Positions 8,664 to 18,049 of a stretch of 64,000 nucleotides of DNA are shown in pieces. The DNA comes from Bacillus sp. AFS088145. Lineage in GTDB: Bacteria; Bacillota; Bacilli; Bacillales; Bacillaceae_G. Location: the NCBI RefSeq assembly GCF_002564465.1, contig NZ_NUUX01000021.1:1-64000 (forward strand), in the 5' to 3' direction. The translations under genes were made by a program, and so were the position numbers. Under the pieces are notes generated by a model. That model was not told the origin of the DNA and searched no databases. It saw nothing but the letters and a program-made list of their open reading frames with translations. Within the stretch, counting starts at the first letter, position 1. Each line of letters starts with the position of its first letter.

Positions 8664-9312
8664 TAAAAGAAAACAAACCACAGCCTTTAAAAAAAGAAAT
8701 CTAGTAACGTTTACAAATCCAAATTCAATTATATCTGACCAATTTCGAACAATACGTACAAATTTACATTTTTTAACTGAGGAAACAAAGAATAAAATCC
8801 TCTTAATAACTTCAACTGGTAAAGGTGAAGGAAATTCAACAATTAGCGCTAATTTAGCTGTATCAATGGCTCAGCAGAAAGAGAAAGTCTTATTGATAGA
8901 TGCTAATTTAAGGGAAGCTTCAATACATACAATTTTTAAATTACAGAACAATGTAGGATTAACAGATTTGTTAACAAAACGTATAGAGCTTAAAGATGTA
9001 GTAACAAGTACTGACTTTGAAAATTTGGATGTATTAACTAGTGGCACAATTAATTTTAATCCTGTAGAACTTTTGGCGAATTCAGCGGTTAAAGAGTTAT
9101 TTAAAAAATTGATTATCTCTTATGATATTGTACTAATTGATTCGCCTTCAATATTAGACTATACAGAGACAAGAGTGCTTGCAAATCAATGTGATGGTGT
9201 AGTTCTAGTACTTAATCGTGGTAAAACTGAATTAGAGAAGACGAGTGAGGCTAGTAGAGTAATTGAACTATCACATGGAAGATTGATCGGTGCAATTATA
9301 AATGAAAAGTAA
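8650..9312 (+). CDS. epsB: BY-kinase-like protein with degenerate ATP site (EpsB-like)
   Basis: 220 residues matching the CapB/PtkA/EpsB bacterial tyrosine kinase fold, including the QFRTIRTNL oligomerisation motif. Key residues are changed: the Walker A motif reads GKGEGNST, with Asn62 where GEGKST has the ATP-binding Lys. Walker A' reads LLIDANLRE, with Asn86 for the second Asp. Walker B (VLIDSPS) is kept. The C-terminal tyrosine cluster that is autophosphorylated in this family is absent; the protein ends at GAIINEK. It is therefore probably a pseudokinase acting as a scaffold for the Wzz partner. The ATG at 8650 is preferred over one at 8638, because AAGGTG lies between them; TTG at 8653 is an alternative. 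Confidence 0.88.
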   Translation: MLIFNKRKQTTAFKKRNLVTFTNPNSIISDQFRTIRTNLHFLTEETKNKILLITSTGKGEGNSTISANLAVSMAQQKEKVLLIDANLREASIHTIFKLQNNVGLTDLLTKRIELKDVVTSTDFENLDVLTSGTINFNPVELLANSAVKELFKKLIISYDIVLIDSPSILDYTETRVLANQCDGVVLVLNRGKTELEKTSEASRVIELSHGRLIGAIINEK

Positions 9313-9331
9313 GTAAAATTTTTAATTTCTT

Positions 9332-9347
9332 GTTCTTAATTAAGAAC
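9332..9347. promoter_or_regulatory. SinR-like palindrome between epsB and the EAR RNA
   Basis: A perfect 16-bp palindrome, GTTCTTAATTAAGAAC. A weak promoter-like pair overlaps it (TTGTTC, 17 bp, TTAATA). It fits the GTTC-N8-GAAC pattern seen before three operons here. Confidence 0.5.
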
Positions 9348-9371
9348 GGTGTTTAATAGAATAGTTTAGGT

Positions 9372-9480
9372 AATGTCTACTTTCCTTTATCAATGTAGGC
9401 ACTCGATCATGCTGTGGGTTGAAATATACCTTAGACGCAAGTCGTCAAGAGTGTGGTGTGAGGGTGGGTTGAATGCCCGT
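9372..9480 (+). ncRNA. EAR element (eps-associated antitermination RNA)
   Basis: A GC-richer, structured, non-coding block between the epsB- and epsC-like genes, exactly where the EAR RNA of Bacillales eps operons sits. Recognisable parts are GTAGGCACTCGATCATGC, GCTGTGGGTTG, ACGCAAGTCGTC and AGTGTGGTGTGAGGGTG, ending in a GGG/CCC hairpin and a T run. CACTC (about 9401) can pair with GAGTG (about 9450), and GAC/GTC forms an inner hairpin. In B. subtilis EAR makes RNA polymerase read through terminators across the long eps operon, which suits the roughly 30-kb unit here. Identification is from memory of the family; a covariance search would settle it. An ORF can be read through it but has no ribosome binding site. 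Confidence 0.8.
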
Positions 9481-9487
9481 TTTTTAT

Positions 9488-9541
9488 ATAAAGTGTTTAT
9501 TTATGTGCTTTTTATAGAGAGTATAAAAATAAGCACTTTAT
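9488..9541 (+). other. Long imperfect hairpin after EAR
   Basis: ATAAAGTGTTTATT (from 9488) pairs with AATAAGCACTTTAT (9528-9541), one G-T pair. A second inner arm, GCTTTTTATA, can pair with TATAAAAATAAGC, so two structures compete for the same 3' arm. No T run follows. It may be part of, or a target of, the EAR mechanism, or it may protect the downstream mRNA. Confidence 0.4.
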
Positions 9542-9564
9542 TACTAAAGTATGGAGATGTGAAT

Positions 9565-9738
9565 ATGAAAAATAAGGATACGCCACCTAAAACACTAAAG
9601 AATAAAATTAGATTCATTCAACAATTTGAACGGCTAAGTGAAGCTAATTGGATTCCAAATAATAAAATAAAAGACGATGGAAGAAAAAAGCTTGAATTAT
9701 GTAACGTAGGATGGTTTATGGGAGGAGCATTCAAGTGA
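9565..9738 (+). CDS. Small protein coupled to epsC
   Basis: 57 residues beginning MKNKDTPPKTLKNKIRF and ending [21 protein letters not shown] ribosome binding site precedes the ATG, and the stop codon overlaps the GTG start of epsC (GTGA). It is hydrophilic and basic, without a signal peptide or membrane segment. I recognise no family. Position and coupling suggest it is translated and may help translation of epsC or work with it. The same frame extends back through EAR, but that part has no start signals. Confidence 0.6.
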   Translation: MKNKDTPPKTLKNKIRFIQQFERLSEANWIPNNKIKDDGRKKLELCNVGWFMGGAFK

Positions 9739-11573
9739 CTTATAGGCAAAGATTATCTCTATTTATAATTATTGATTCATGTATTGTACTCACATCCATT
9801 TTTATTAGTCGATTTTTGGTAGACGCAACAATTGATATATTTATTAAACCCGTTTTTATTAGTTCACTTTTTCTTTTATTAAGCCATCATATTTTTTCAT
9901 TAATTTTTAAACTTTATAAAAAGGCATGGGAATATGCAAGTATAGGTGAAATAATTATAATCTTTAACATTGTAACGTCTTCAATACTTACATCTTTAAT
10001 TATCCAGCAAATGATTATGCAAAAAACGTATTTCAGGTTATTCGCGGTCGCTTGGTTACTTCATATGTTATTAATAGGTGGTTCAAGATTTACTTGGCGG
10101 TTATATCGAGATTCATTCGTTAGAAAAAATATTATTAAGAAGAGAACTTTAATTATTGGTGCTGGCGCAGCAGGCACTATGGTTGCGAGACAACTTTTAA
10201 AAAGTAACGATAATTATAGTCATCTCCATCCTGTTGCTTTTATAGATGATAACGTAAAAAAACATCATTTAGATATACTGGGTATTCCCGTCTTAGGAGG
10301 GGTTGAAAAAATAGAAAGTGTTGTAAATAAGTATTCAATTGAAAATATTATTATTGCAATTCCTTCTTTACGTAAAAAGGAGTTAAATATAATCTTTCAA
10401 GAATGCTCTAAAACAAACGCTAGTACTAAAATATTACCTATGTTAGAAGATCTAATTACTGGTAAGGTTTCAGTCAATCAATTCCGTGATGTTCAAGTAG
10501 AGGACTTATTAGGAAGGGATCCTGTTGTGATGGATATGGGCAGCATTTCTGAATCGATTACAAATAATGTTGTATTAGTTACAGGTGCGGGAGGATCAAT
10601 CGGTTCAGAAATATCGCGACAAATTTCTAACTTTAATCCGAAACAATTAATTTTACTTGGTCATGGTGAAAATAGTATTTATTCAATTGAAATGGAATTA
10701 AAGAATAGTTTTAAGGATTCTAGTATTGAATTTATTACAGAGATTGCTGATTTACAAGACGAAAAGAAAATGATGTCAATTATGGAACAATATAGTCCGG
10801 ATGTTGTCTACCATGCAGCAGCACACAAGCACGTACCTTTAATGGAGCGAAATCCGGAGGCAGCAATTAAAAATAATGTAATTGGTACGATGAATATTGC
10901 TAAAGCAGCTAGCTGGCATTGTGTAAAAACATTTGTCATGATTTCAACTGATAAAGCTGTCAATCCAACAAGTGTAATGGGCTCAACTAAAAAACTTGCA
11001 GAAATGATTATTCAAGATATGGATAAAAATAGTGATACAAAATTTGTAGCTGTTCGATTTGGAAATGTGTTAGGTAGTAGAGGAAGTGTTATTCCACTAT
11101 TTAAAAAGCAAATCGAAAATGGAGGCCCTGTCACTGTTACTCATCCAGATATGGTGCGTTATTTCATGACGATTCCCGAGGCATCGAGGCTAGTGATACA
11201 AGCAGGGGCATTAGCAAAAGGTGGCGAAATCTTCGTATTAGATATGGGTGAGCCGGTAAAAATAGTAGATCTAGCTAGAAATTTAATTTTATTATCAGGT
11301 AATTCACTTGATGATATAGAGATTGAATTCTCAGGAATGAGACCGGGAGAGAAGCTATTTGAGGAATTGTTAAAAGATGAAGAAATTCATGAGGAACAAA
11401 TTTATCCGAAGATTTATATTGGAAAAACGACAGATTTGCGCATAAATGAAATACATGAAATTATTGATAACTTTTCAGATTTAGAGAAGGATGATCTTAG
11501 AGAAAGATTATTGAATTTGGCTAATAATAGAGTTATTTCTCAAACGAACGCTACGATGCCAATTTTAAATTAA
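9735..11573 (+). CDS. epsC: Membrane nucleotide-sugar 4,6-dehydratase (EpsC/CapD family)
   Basis: 612 residues. Four membrane helices lie in about residues 5-125. A first Rossmann segment has [15 protein letters not shown] (about 139-153), and the catalytic C-terminal NAD-binding domain has [10 protein letters not shown] (about 283-292), [12 protein letters not shown] and [10 protein letters not shown]. In this family Met replaces the Tyr of the YxxxK motif. Homologues convert UDP-GlcNAc to a 4-keto-6-deoxy intermediate for bacillosamine-type sugars, which fits the epsL/M/N genes downstream. The GTG at 9735 lies 9 nt after GGAGG (9721-9725). An upstream ATG at 9711 has no ribosome binding site. 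Confidence 0.93.
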   Translation: MTYRQRLSLFIIIDSCIVLTSIFISRFLVDATIDIFIKPVFISSLFLLLSHHIFSLIFKLYKKAWEYASIGEIIIIFNIVTSSILTSLIIQQMIMQKTYFRLFAVAWLLHMLLIGGSRFTWRLYRDSFVRKNIIKKRTLIIGAGAAGTMVARQLLKSNDNYSHLHPVAFIDDNVKKHHLDILGIPVLGGVEKIESVVNKYSIENIIIAIPSLRKKELNIIFQECSKTNASTKILPMLEDLITGKVSVNQFRDVQVEDLLGRDPVVMDMGSISESITNNVVLVTGAGGSIGSEISRQISNFNPKQLILLGHGENSIYSIEMELKNSFKDSSIEFITEIADLQDEKKMMSIMEQYSPDVVYHAAAHKHVPLMERNPEAAIKNNVIGTMNIAKAASWHCVKTFVMISTDKAVNPTSVMGSTKKLAEMIIQDMDKNSDTKFVAVRFGNVLGSRGSVIPLFKKQIENGGPVTVTHPDMVRYFMTIPEASRLVIQAGALAKGGEIFVLDMGEPVKIVDLARNLILLSGNSLDDIEIEFSGMRPGEKLFEELLKDEEIHEEQIYPKIYIGKTTDLRINEIHEIIDNFSDLEKDDLRERLLNLANNRVISQTNATMPILN

Positions 11574-11584
11574 GGGAGAAAAAA

Positions 11585-12475
11585 ATGAAAATTAAAAAAG
11601 CCATAATACCTGCTGCTGGATTAGGAACTAGATTTCTTCCAGCAACAAAAGCAATGCCAAAAGAGATGTTGCCAATTGTAGATAAACCTACTATTCAGTA
11701 TATAGTTGAAGAAGCTATTGAATCAGGAATAGAGGATATTATTATTGTAACCGGAAAAGGAAAAAGAGCGATTGAAGATCATTTTGATAATTCATTTGAA
11801 TTGGAACAAAACCTATTAGAAAAAGGTAAATTTGAATTATTATCAGAGGTTCAGAAATCATCAAAGATGGTAGATATTCATTATATTCGTCAAAAAGAAC
11901 CAAGTGGTTTAGGTCATGCAATTTGGTGTGCACGCAAATTTATTGGTGATGAACCATTTGCAGTGTTATTGGGCGACGATATTGTTAAAGCCGATACACC
12001 GTGTTTAAAGCAGATGATTGGGCAATTTAATCAATATAATGCTTCTATATTAGGTGTACAAACTGTAAATGAAGCTGAGGTTTCTAGATACGGAATTGTT
12101 GACGGAAGTTTAATAGATAATCATTTTTATAATGTCCATAGTTTGGTAGAAAAACCAAAGCAAGAAGAAGCTCCTTCAAATTTAGCGATTTTAGGCCGCT
12201 ATATACTAACGCCGAGAATATTTGATATTTTAAGTAATCAGAAGCCAGGGGCTGGAAATGAAATTCAACTGACTGATGCAATTGCTGAACTTAATAAACA
12301 AGAAGCAGTTTATGCTTATGAATTTGAAGGAACAAGATACGATGTAGGCGAGAAATTAGGCTTTATTAAAACTACTCTTGAGTTTGCTCTTAAAAGAGAG
12401 GACTTGAGAAAAAATGTTCTAGATTATTTAACGGAACTAATGAAAAAAGAATTAATTAGCGGGTCAAATGATTAG
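11585..12475 (+). CDS. galU: UTP-glucose-1-phosphate uridylyltransferase
   Basis: 296 residues with the nucleotidyltransferase signature [20 protein letters not shown] at the N-terminus, EKP and GRYIL further on, and [14 protein letters not shown] near the end. It makes UDP-glucose from UTP and glucose-1-phosphate in the cytoplasm. With the galE gene in the same operon it can supply UDP-Glc and UDP-Gal for EPS. B. subtilis eps lacks this gene, so its presence makes the locus self-sufficient in these donors. It is 11 bp after epsC, with GGGAGA before the ATG. Confidence 0.95.
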   Translation: MKIKKAIIPAAGLGTRFLPATKAMPKEMLPIVDKPTIQYIVEEAIESGIEDIIIVTGKGKRAIEDHFDNSFELEQNLLEKGKFELLSEVQKSSKMVDIHYIRQKEPSGLGHAIWCARKFIGDEPFAVLLGDDIVKADTPCLKQMIGQFNQYNASILGVQTVNEAEVSRYGIVDGSLIDNHFYNVHSLVEKPKQEEAPSNLAILGRYILTPRIFDILSNQKPGAGNEIQLTDAIAELNKQEAVYAYEFEGTRYDVGEKLGFIKTTLEFALKREDLRKNVLDYLTELMKKELISGSND

Positions 12476-12500
12476 AAAATAATGTTGATAGGTGAAAAAA

Positions 12501-13655
12501 ATGAAAAAAAAGGTGCTTTTTTGTGCAACTGTGGATTATCATTTTACGGCATTTCATATGCCATATATAAAGTGGTTCAAGGATAATGGCTGGGAAGTAC
12601 ATATAGCTGCAAATGGTGAAAATAATATTCATTATGTGGACAAAAAGTTTAATCTACCTATCCAAAGATCGCCTTTTAATTTTAAAAATATAAAGGCACT
12701 AAAAGACCTTAAAAATATAATAGATGAAAATAATTATGAGATCATACATTGCCATACACCTATGGGGGGGATACTTGCTCGCCTTGCGGCTCGTAAGTCC
12801 AGGGTTAAAGGAACAACAAAATTAATCTACACAGCACATGGATTCCATTTTTGTAAAGGTGCCCCTATATTAAACTGGCTATTATATTATCCAATTGAAA
12901 AAATCATAGCTCCCTTATCAGATTGTTTAATAACGATTAATAAAGAAGATTATGAGTTATCAAATAGAAGTTTTAATGTTAAAAGAATCGTACATATTCA
13001 TGGGGTTGGAATAGATACAGAGGATTTTAAGCCAATTGATGAATTAAATAAAAAAGTAATAAGAGAGTCATATGGATATCAACCAGATGACTTTTTGCTT
13101 TTTTATGCAGCAGAATTTAATAAAAACAAAAATCAACAATTTCTACTTAATTCATTGGCCTTAATAAAAGATGAATTGCCGAATGTAAAACTTCTACTTG
13201 CAGGTGAAGGTGCTTTACTTAATGAATCTAAACAGTTAGCAAATCAACTTGGAATTTCACATATGGTAGATTTTTTAGGTTTTAGAAAAGATATTAAAGA
13301 AATTCTACCTATGTGTGATGTTGCAGTTGGATCCAGTCTGCGTGAAGGATTGCCAGTCAATATAATGGAAGCAATGTCTTGTGGCTTACCGATTATAGCA
13401 GTAGATAACCGGGGGCATAGAGAGCTTGTAACTAATAATAAAAATGGATGGCTTGTTGAGAGTAATGACTCCATTGGTTTTTCAAGCACAATAAAGGACC
13501 TTGTTGAAAGTGAGGGTCTCAAAGAGAGGCTTGGGTCTAATAGTAGAAAGATCATTATGAGAAAATATAGCATTGATAAAGTAATATTGGAAAAAAGTGA
13601 GGTATATAAGAGCTATATGAACGAAATGGAGGATACAATGTGGGCGACCCTTTAA
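12501..13655 (+). CDS. epsD: GT4 glycosyltransferase (EpsD-like)
   Basis: 384 residues with the GT-B fold of family GT4. The N-terminal domain has HCHTPMGGILARLAA and YTAHGFHFCKGAP, typical of EpsD/bacillosaminyl-transferase relatives. The C-terminal nucleotide-sugar site has SLREGLPVNIMEAMSCGLP (E-x7-E). It probably transfers an early sugar to the lipid-linked primer on the inner membrane face. The ATG at 12501 is 6 nt after AGGTGA; a GTG at 12492 is inside that site. It overlaps the next gene by 16 nt. Confidence 0.88.
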   Translation: MKKKVLFCATVDYHFTAFHMPYIKWFKDNGWEVHIAANGENNIHYVDKKFNLPIQRSPFNFKNIKALKDLKNIIDENNYEIIHCHTPMGGILARLAARKSRVKGTTKLIYTAHGFHFCKGAPILNWLLYYPIEKIIAPLSDCLITINKEDYELSNRSFNVKRIVHIHGVGIDTEDFKPIDELNKKVIRESYGYQPDDFLLFYAAEFNKNKNQQFLLNSLALIKDELPNVKLLLAGEGALLNESKQLANQLGISHMVDFLGFRKDIKEILPMCDVAVGSSLREGLPVNIMEAMSCGLPIIAVDNRGHRELVTNNKNGWLVESNDSIGFSSTIKDLVESEGLKERLGSNSRKIIMRKYSIDKVILEKSEVYKSYMNEMEDTMWATL

Positions 13656-14749
13656 GAATCTTACATACCGTTGTTAATATGAACAGAGGTGGCGCGGAAA
13701 CATTAATAATGAATTTATATCGTAATATTGATCGAACGAAAATACAGTTCGATTTTTTAACGTGTAAAGAAGGGGCATATGACTCTGAAATAATTGCAAT
13801 GGGTGGAAAGATTCATAGAATTCCATATATAACGGACGTTGGTCATTTAGGTTATATAAGAAAACTAGATAAGTTTTTTAGGCTAAATCCTAATTATAAA
13901 ATCGTCCATTCTCATATGGATAAAATGAGTGGCTTAGTTTTAAGAGCAGCAAAAAAAGCAAATATTCCCACAAGAATTGCCCATAGCCATAATACAAAAA
14001 GTGAAGGTGGATTGGCTTCACAAGTATATAAATGGTATGCCGGTAAATACATTGAACCCAATGCTACTCATTTATTTGCTTGCTCGGAGTCTGCAAGTAG
14101 GTGGCTATTTACTAAACGTTCTAGTGAATCTCTAATCCTAAAAAATGGAATTGAAAGTGAGAGGTTTCAATTTTCATTAAATTTAAGAAAACAAATTAGG
14201 GATCAGTTAAATATCTCAGACAAAGCATTCGTACTTGGCCATGTTGGAAGATTTAATCAACAAAAAAATCATCTATTTTTACTAGAAATTTTTGCTTCAC
14301 TATTAAAAAAAATGCCGAATGCAGTTCTAATCTTAGTTGGAGGAGGTTCCCTTCAAGCTAAAATAGAATCGAAAATAAAAGAACTTCAAATAGAGAAAAA
14401 TGTAAGGTTACTTGGAATTAGAGATGATATTCATAAACTTTTACAAGCAATGGATGTATTTGTTTTCCCATCTTTGCATGAAGGTTTACCCGTAACGTTA
14501 ATAGAAGCACAAGGTGCAGGTTTATCTTGTGTTATTTCAGATGCGATTACAACAGAAGTGGATATGGAGATGGGACTAATCCAATACTGTTCTTTAAATG
14601 ACAGTGAAAAATGGGTTGAGAAAATCTTGAAGGAAGCAAAAAGAAATATTAATAGAGGAAATGCGGAAAGTGCATTGAGCCAAAAAGGATATGATATTCG
14701 CAAAACAGCTGAGAATACCCAAAAGACATATATCTCGTTAGGGAGGTAG
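13640..14749 (+). CDS. epsF: GT4 glycosyltransferase (EpsF-like)
   Basis: 369 residues. The N-terminus contains VVNMNRGGAETLIMNLYRN, followed by RIAHSHNTKS, LGHVGRFNQQKNH, and FPSLHEGLPVTLIEAQGAG in the donor site. These are hallmarks of EpsF-type GT4 enzymes. It is close in sequence to the GT4 at 20862 (both share YRNIDR.KIQFDF), so one is probably a duplicate of the other. GTG start, 7 nt after GGAGG, overlapping the end of the preceding gene and implying coupled translation. Confidence 0.88.
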   Translation: MGDPLRILHTVVNMNRGGAETLIMNLYRNIDRTKIQFDFLTCKEGAYDSEIIAMGGKIHRIPYITDVGHLGYIRKLDKFFRLNPNYKIVHSHMDKMSGLVLRAAKKANIPTRIAHSHNTKSEGGLASQVYKWYAGKYIEPNATHLFACSESASRWLFTKRSSESLILKNGIESERFQFSLNLRKQIRDQLNISDKAFVLGHVGRFNQQKNHLFLLEIFASLLKKMPNAVLILVGGGSLQAKIESKIKELQIEKNVRLLGIRDDIHKLLQAMDVFVFPSLHEGLPVTLIEAQGAGLSCVISDAITTEVDMEMGLIQYCSLNDSEKWVEKILKEAKRNINRGNAESALSQKGYDIRKTAENTQKTYISLGR

Positions 14750-14752
14750 GAT

Positions 14753-15637
14753 ATGAAGAAGTTAACTGTATTTACTCCAACATTCAATCGAGCATACTGC
14801 CTTCACAAATGTTACGAGAGTTTAAAGAATCAAACATGCAATGAATTTATCTGGTTAATTATTGACGATGGTTCAACTGACAATACTAAAGAATTAGTTG
14901 AAGGTTGGATTGAAGAAAACACAATCGAAATTATGTACTATTGGCAGAAAAATCAAGGAATGCATGGTGCCCATAATACCGCTTACCAGAAAATTGTCAC
15001 AGAACTTAATCTCTGTATTGATTCAGATGATTATATGCCTTTAGATGCGGTCGAAAAAATTATTGAGTACTGGAATCAATTTGGTAACGATAATGTGAGT
15101 GGAATTATAGGGCTAGATGCATATTCAGATGGGAAAATTATTGGTACAAAGTTGCCGGTTAATAGAAAACAGTCTAGATTATTTGATTTATATAATAAAT
15201 ATGGAGTAACTGGAGATAAAAAGCTTGTTTATCGGACAGAGTTAACAAAAGAATTTCCATATCCACTATTTAAAAATGAACGCTATGTTGGTCTAGCATA
15301 CAAATATCACATGCTTGATAAACAATACGAAATGCTATTAATGAATGAAATTTTATGCTATGTAGAGTACCTTGCGGATGGATCATCGTTAAATATGTTC
15401 AGTCAATATATTAAAAATCCGAATGGGTTTGCTTTCTATCGTAAAGAAATGATGAAATTGCCCTTTGCAAGTCAATTGTTTAAATTCAGACAAGCCATTC
15501 ATTATGTTTCTAGTAGCATTATGAGTAGAAACTGGAGTTTTTTAGACGAGACGCCTAAAAAAGGTTTAACAATCTTAGCGATTCCATTTGGGATAACTTT
15601 ATATATTTATATTACGACAAAAACAAAAGCCGCTTAA
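14753..15637 (+). CDS. GT2 glycosyltransferase
   Basis: 294 residues with the GT-A fold. TVFTPTFNRAYCLHKCYESL and WLIIDDGSTDNTKELV form the nucleotide-binding part, and the metal-binding acidic motif is LCIDSDDYMPLDAVEKI. It occupies the position next to epsF where B. subtilis has epsE, but the sequence resembles GT2 enzymes of other capsule loci more than EpsE, so I give no eps name. A clutch function on flagella, as in EpsE, cannot be assumed. It has 3 bp spacing from the preceding gene and GGGAGG before the ATG. Confidence 0.85.
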   Translation: MKKLTVFTPTFNRAYCLHKCYESLKNQTCNEFIWLIIDDGSTDNTKELVEGWIEENTIEIMYYWQKNQGMHGAHNTAYQKIVTELNLCIDSDDYMPLDAVEKIIEYWNQFGNDNVSGIIGLDAYSDGKIIGTKLPVNRKQSRLFDLYNKYGVTGDKKLVYRTELTKEFPYPLFKNERYVGLAYKYHMLDKQYEMLLMNEILCYVEYLADGSSLNMFSQYIKNPNGFAFYRKEMMKLPFASQLFKFRQAIHYVSSSIMSRNWSFLDETPKKGLTILAIPFGITLYIYITTKTKAA

Positions 15638-15668
15638 AAGTGGTTTTGTTTTTTGGAAGGATATTGGT

Positions 15669-16757
15669 ATGACTATATTTTGGTTCAATTTAGCAATTGT
15701 ATTTGTTTTTTCTTTCATGGCACGAATAGCCTCAAGGGCCAGCATATCTAGCACCGCAACTTTATCATCAGTCTATATAAAACCTAATAAAACATTGGCA
15801 TTTGTTGTATTAATAACGCTAGTTTGCGTATCGGGACTTAGATCAAATATCGGTGACACATATGCATATGTGGATATCTATAAAAGACATGACTTTACAT
15901 GGAACTATATTTTAGAGTCTAAGGATATTGGATTTGGCGTTCTGCAAATGATTTTAAAATATTTTTCTTCAAATCCTCAAATAATGTTAATTACAACGGC
16001 AATTATCACAAATGTATTAGTTATTTTTACTTTATATAATTATTCAAGAATTTTTGAATTGAGCGTTTATGTGTATATCACTGGTGGCTTGTTTCTTGTC
16101 TCCATGAATGGAATCAGACAAGTACTTGCTGCATCCATTGCTTTTGCAGGTATACGACTATTGCTGGAAGGTAGTTTTAAACGCTATCTACTCGTTATTT
16201 TATTAGCTTCTTTATTCCATCAAACTGCACTTATTTTAATTCCAATTTATTTTCTTGTGCGCTTTAAAGCATGGTCAAAAGTAACAATTGCTCTATTATT
16301 ATTTTCAATTGTATTCATAATTGGATTTAATCAACTTTCAACTTATTTGTTTAACGCTATTCAAGATACCCAGTATGCAGTCTATAAAAACTTTCAAGAA
16401 GGTGGAGCTAGTGTTATAAGAGTTGCAGTAACAGGGATTCCACTATTAATTGCTTTTATGGGAAGAGAGAAGTTAAGAGAAATTAATCCAAAGAGTGATA
16501 TTGTAGTCAATATGGCTTTACTTGGATTTGTTTTTATGCTTATTTCAACGCAAAATTGGATATTTGCAAGAATTTCAATTTATTTTAGTTTTTATCAGTT
16601 AATTTTAATTTCATGGATTGTGAAATTATTTAGAGTAAGAGATCAAAAGTTAATCTATTATGGCATATTAATTTGCTACTTTTTTTATTATTACTATGAA
16701 AATGTAATTAGTCTGCAAATACAATATTTCAGCGATTATATTAATTTAAACTGGTAA
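15669..16757 (+). CDS. epsG: EpsG-family polysaccharide polymerase
   Basis: 362 residues, strongly hydrophobic, with about 9-10 membrane helices. SGLRSNIGDTYAYVDIYKRH after the first helices and SMNGIRQVLAASIAFAGIRL in the middle are the conserved parts of the EpsG family. These proteins are considered the Wzy-like polymerases that join repeat units at the outer membrane face. No other polymerase candidate is seen in the locus. A GGAAGG-type site lies before the ATG. Confidence 0.87.
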   Translation: MTIFWFNLAIVFVFSFMARIASRASISSTATLSSVYIKPNKTLAFVVLITLVCVSGLRSNIGDTYAYVDIYKRHDFTWNYILESKDIGFGVLQMILKYFSSNPQIMLITTAIITNVLVIFTLYNYSRIFELSVYVYITGGLFLVSMNGIRQVLAASIAFAGIRLLLEGSFKRYLLVILLASLFHQTALILIPIYFLVRFKAWSKVTIALLLFSIVFIIGFNQLSTYLFNAIQDTQYAVYKNFQEGGASVIRVAVTGIPLLIAFMGREKLREINPKSDIVVNMALLGFVFMLISTQNWIFARISIYFSFYQLILISWIVKLFRVRDQKLIYYGILICYFFYYYYENVISLQIQYFSDYINLNW

Positions 16758-16796
16758 AATTGATCGTTTTTTAGTCTTTTATAGGAGGGAAAATAA

Positions 16797-17834
16797 ATGG
16801 CAATTCTTGTAACTGGAGGAGCAGGATATATAGGGAGTCACACTTGCGTAGAGTTGTTACAAAGTGGCAATGAAATTATTGTTCTAGATAATTTTTCAAA
16901 TAGTAAGCCAGAAGCATTGAAAAGAGTGTCAGAGATAACGTGTAAGTCATTTAAAACATATAATATTGACTTACTTAATAGAGATGAGTTAGAAATTATA
17001 TTTTCTCAGAATAAAATAACAGCTGTCATTCATTTTGCTGGGCTTAAAGCTGTAGGTGAATCAGTCCAAACTCCTATTGAATACTATTATAACAATATTA
17101 CAGGAACGATTAACCTTTGCGAAATGATGAGAAAATATGAAGTGAAAAAGCTTGTTTTTAGTTCTTCTGCCACAGTCTATGGTTCAACAAATGAATCACC
17201 GATACCAGAAAGTAGTATATTAGGCGCTTCTAATCCATACGGACGAACCAAGCTTATGATTGAGGAATTCCTTAGGGACTTATACGAATCAGACCATACT
17301 TGGAGGATAGCATTATTGAGATATTTTAATCCAATCGGTGCACATCATAGTGGTTTAATTGGTGAAGATCCAAATGGCATTCCGAATAACTTAATGCCGT
17401 TCATATCACAAGTAGCAGTAGGTAAATTGGAGCAATTAAATATTTTTGGAAACGACTATCCAACAAAAGACGGCACAGGTGTGAGGGATTACATCCATGT
17501 GGTAGATTTAGCAATTGGTCATATTAAAGCACTTAAGAAATTAGAAAGCAACACTGGAATTGAAGCATATAACATTGGTACAGGCACTGGCTATAGTGTT
17601 CTAGAAATGATTGAAGCTTTTGAAATAGCATCTGGTAAAAAAATTCCTTATAGAATTAAAGAAAGACGTCCTGGTGATGCGGCAGTTTGTTATGCGAATC
17701 CAACAAAGGCTTTGCAAAAACTTGGCTTTAAGGCTACTAAGGGAATTCACTTAATGTGTGAAGATACATGGAGATGGCAAAAAAATAATCCGAACGGATA
17801 TTCTGAAGAAATTGAACAAGTTACAGTGCAATAA
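16797..17834 (+). CDS. galE: UDP-glucose 4-epimerase
   Basis: 345 residues, extended short-chain dehydrogenase. The NAD site is [17 protein letters not shown] at the N-terminus, with SSSATVYG and the catalytic YxxxK in [31 protein letters not shown] and [14 protein letters not shown] are GalE signatures. It interconverts UDP-Glc and UDP-Gal, or the N-acetyl forms, for EPS donor supply. AGGAGG precedes the ATG. Confidence 0.95.
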   Translation: MAILVTGGAGYIGSHTCVELLQSGNEIIVLDNFSNSKPEALKRVSEITCKSFKTYNIDLLNRDELEIIFSQNKITAVIHFAGLKAVGESVQTPIEYYYNNITGTINLCEMMRKYEVKKLVFSSSATVYGSTNESPIPESSILGASNPYGRTKLMIEEFLRDLYESDHTWRIALLRYFNPIGAHHSGLIGEDPNGIPNNLMPFISQVAVGKLEQLNIFGNDYPTKDGTGVRDYIHVVDLAIGHIKALKKLESNTGIEAYNIGTGTGYSVLEMIEAFEIASGKKIPYRIKERRPGDAAVCYANPTKALQKLGFKATKGIHLMCEDTWRWQKNNPNGYSEEIEQVTVQ

Positions 17835-17863
17835 TGCAGTGTTTTTTTGTTTTGGAGGAAAAA

Positions 17864-18025
17864 ATGGAATCAATTAATTTATCACAACAACAATTAATAG
17901 ATATTCTAAAACTCTTTTACTATAGAGGAAGCCATTCGAATGAATTAAATACGATTGATTTTATTAATGATATGAAAAAAACAATCTTAATGATTAGTAC
18001 AAACAATTTAGTAGAAACGAAGTAA
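17864..18025 (+). CDS. Small hypothetical protein in the EPS operon
   Basis: 53 residues beginning MESINLSQQQLIDILK. A strong GGAGG sits 5 nt before the ATG; the frame can be extended back to 17834 but without a ribosome binding site. It is predicted soluble and mostly helical, with no membrane segment. It lies between galE and epsL in the same direction with short gaps, so it is almost certainly co-transcribed. I do not recognise a family. A short helical protein within an operon that also holds a SinR paralogue could be a regulator, but this is a guess. Confidence 0.6.
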   Translation: MESINLSQQQLIDILKLFYYRGSHSNELNTIDFINDMKKTILMISTNNLVETK

Positions 18026-18049
18026 TTAATTTTTAGGAGTAAACTAAAA

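Noticed and set aside
9373-9564. Long ORF read through the EAR region into the small coupled gene
   Set aside because: No ribosome binding site before 9373, and the sequence matches a structured RNA; translation begins at 9565.
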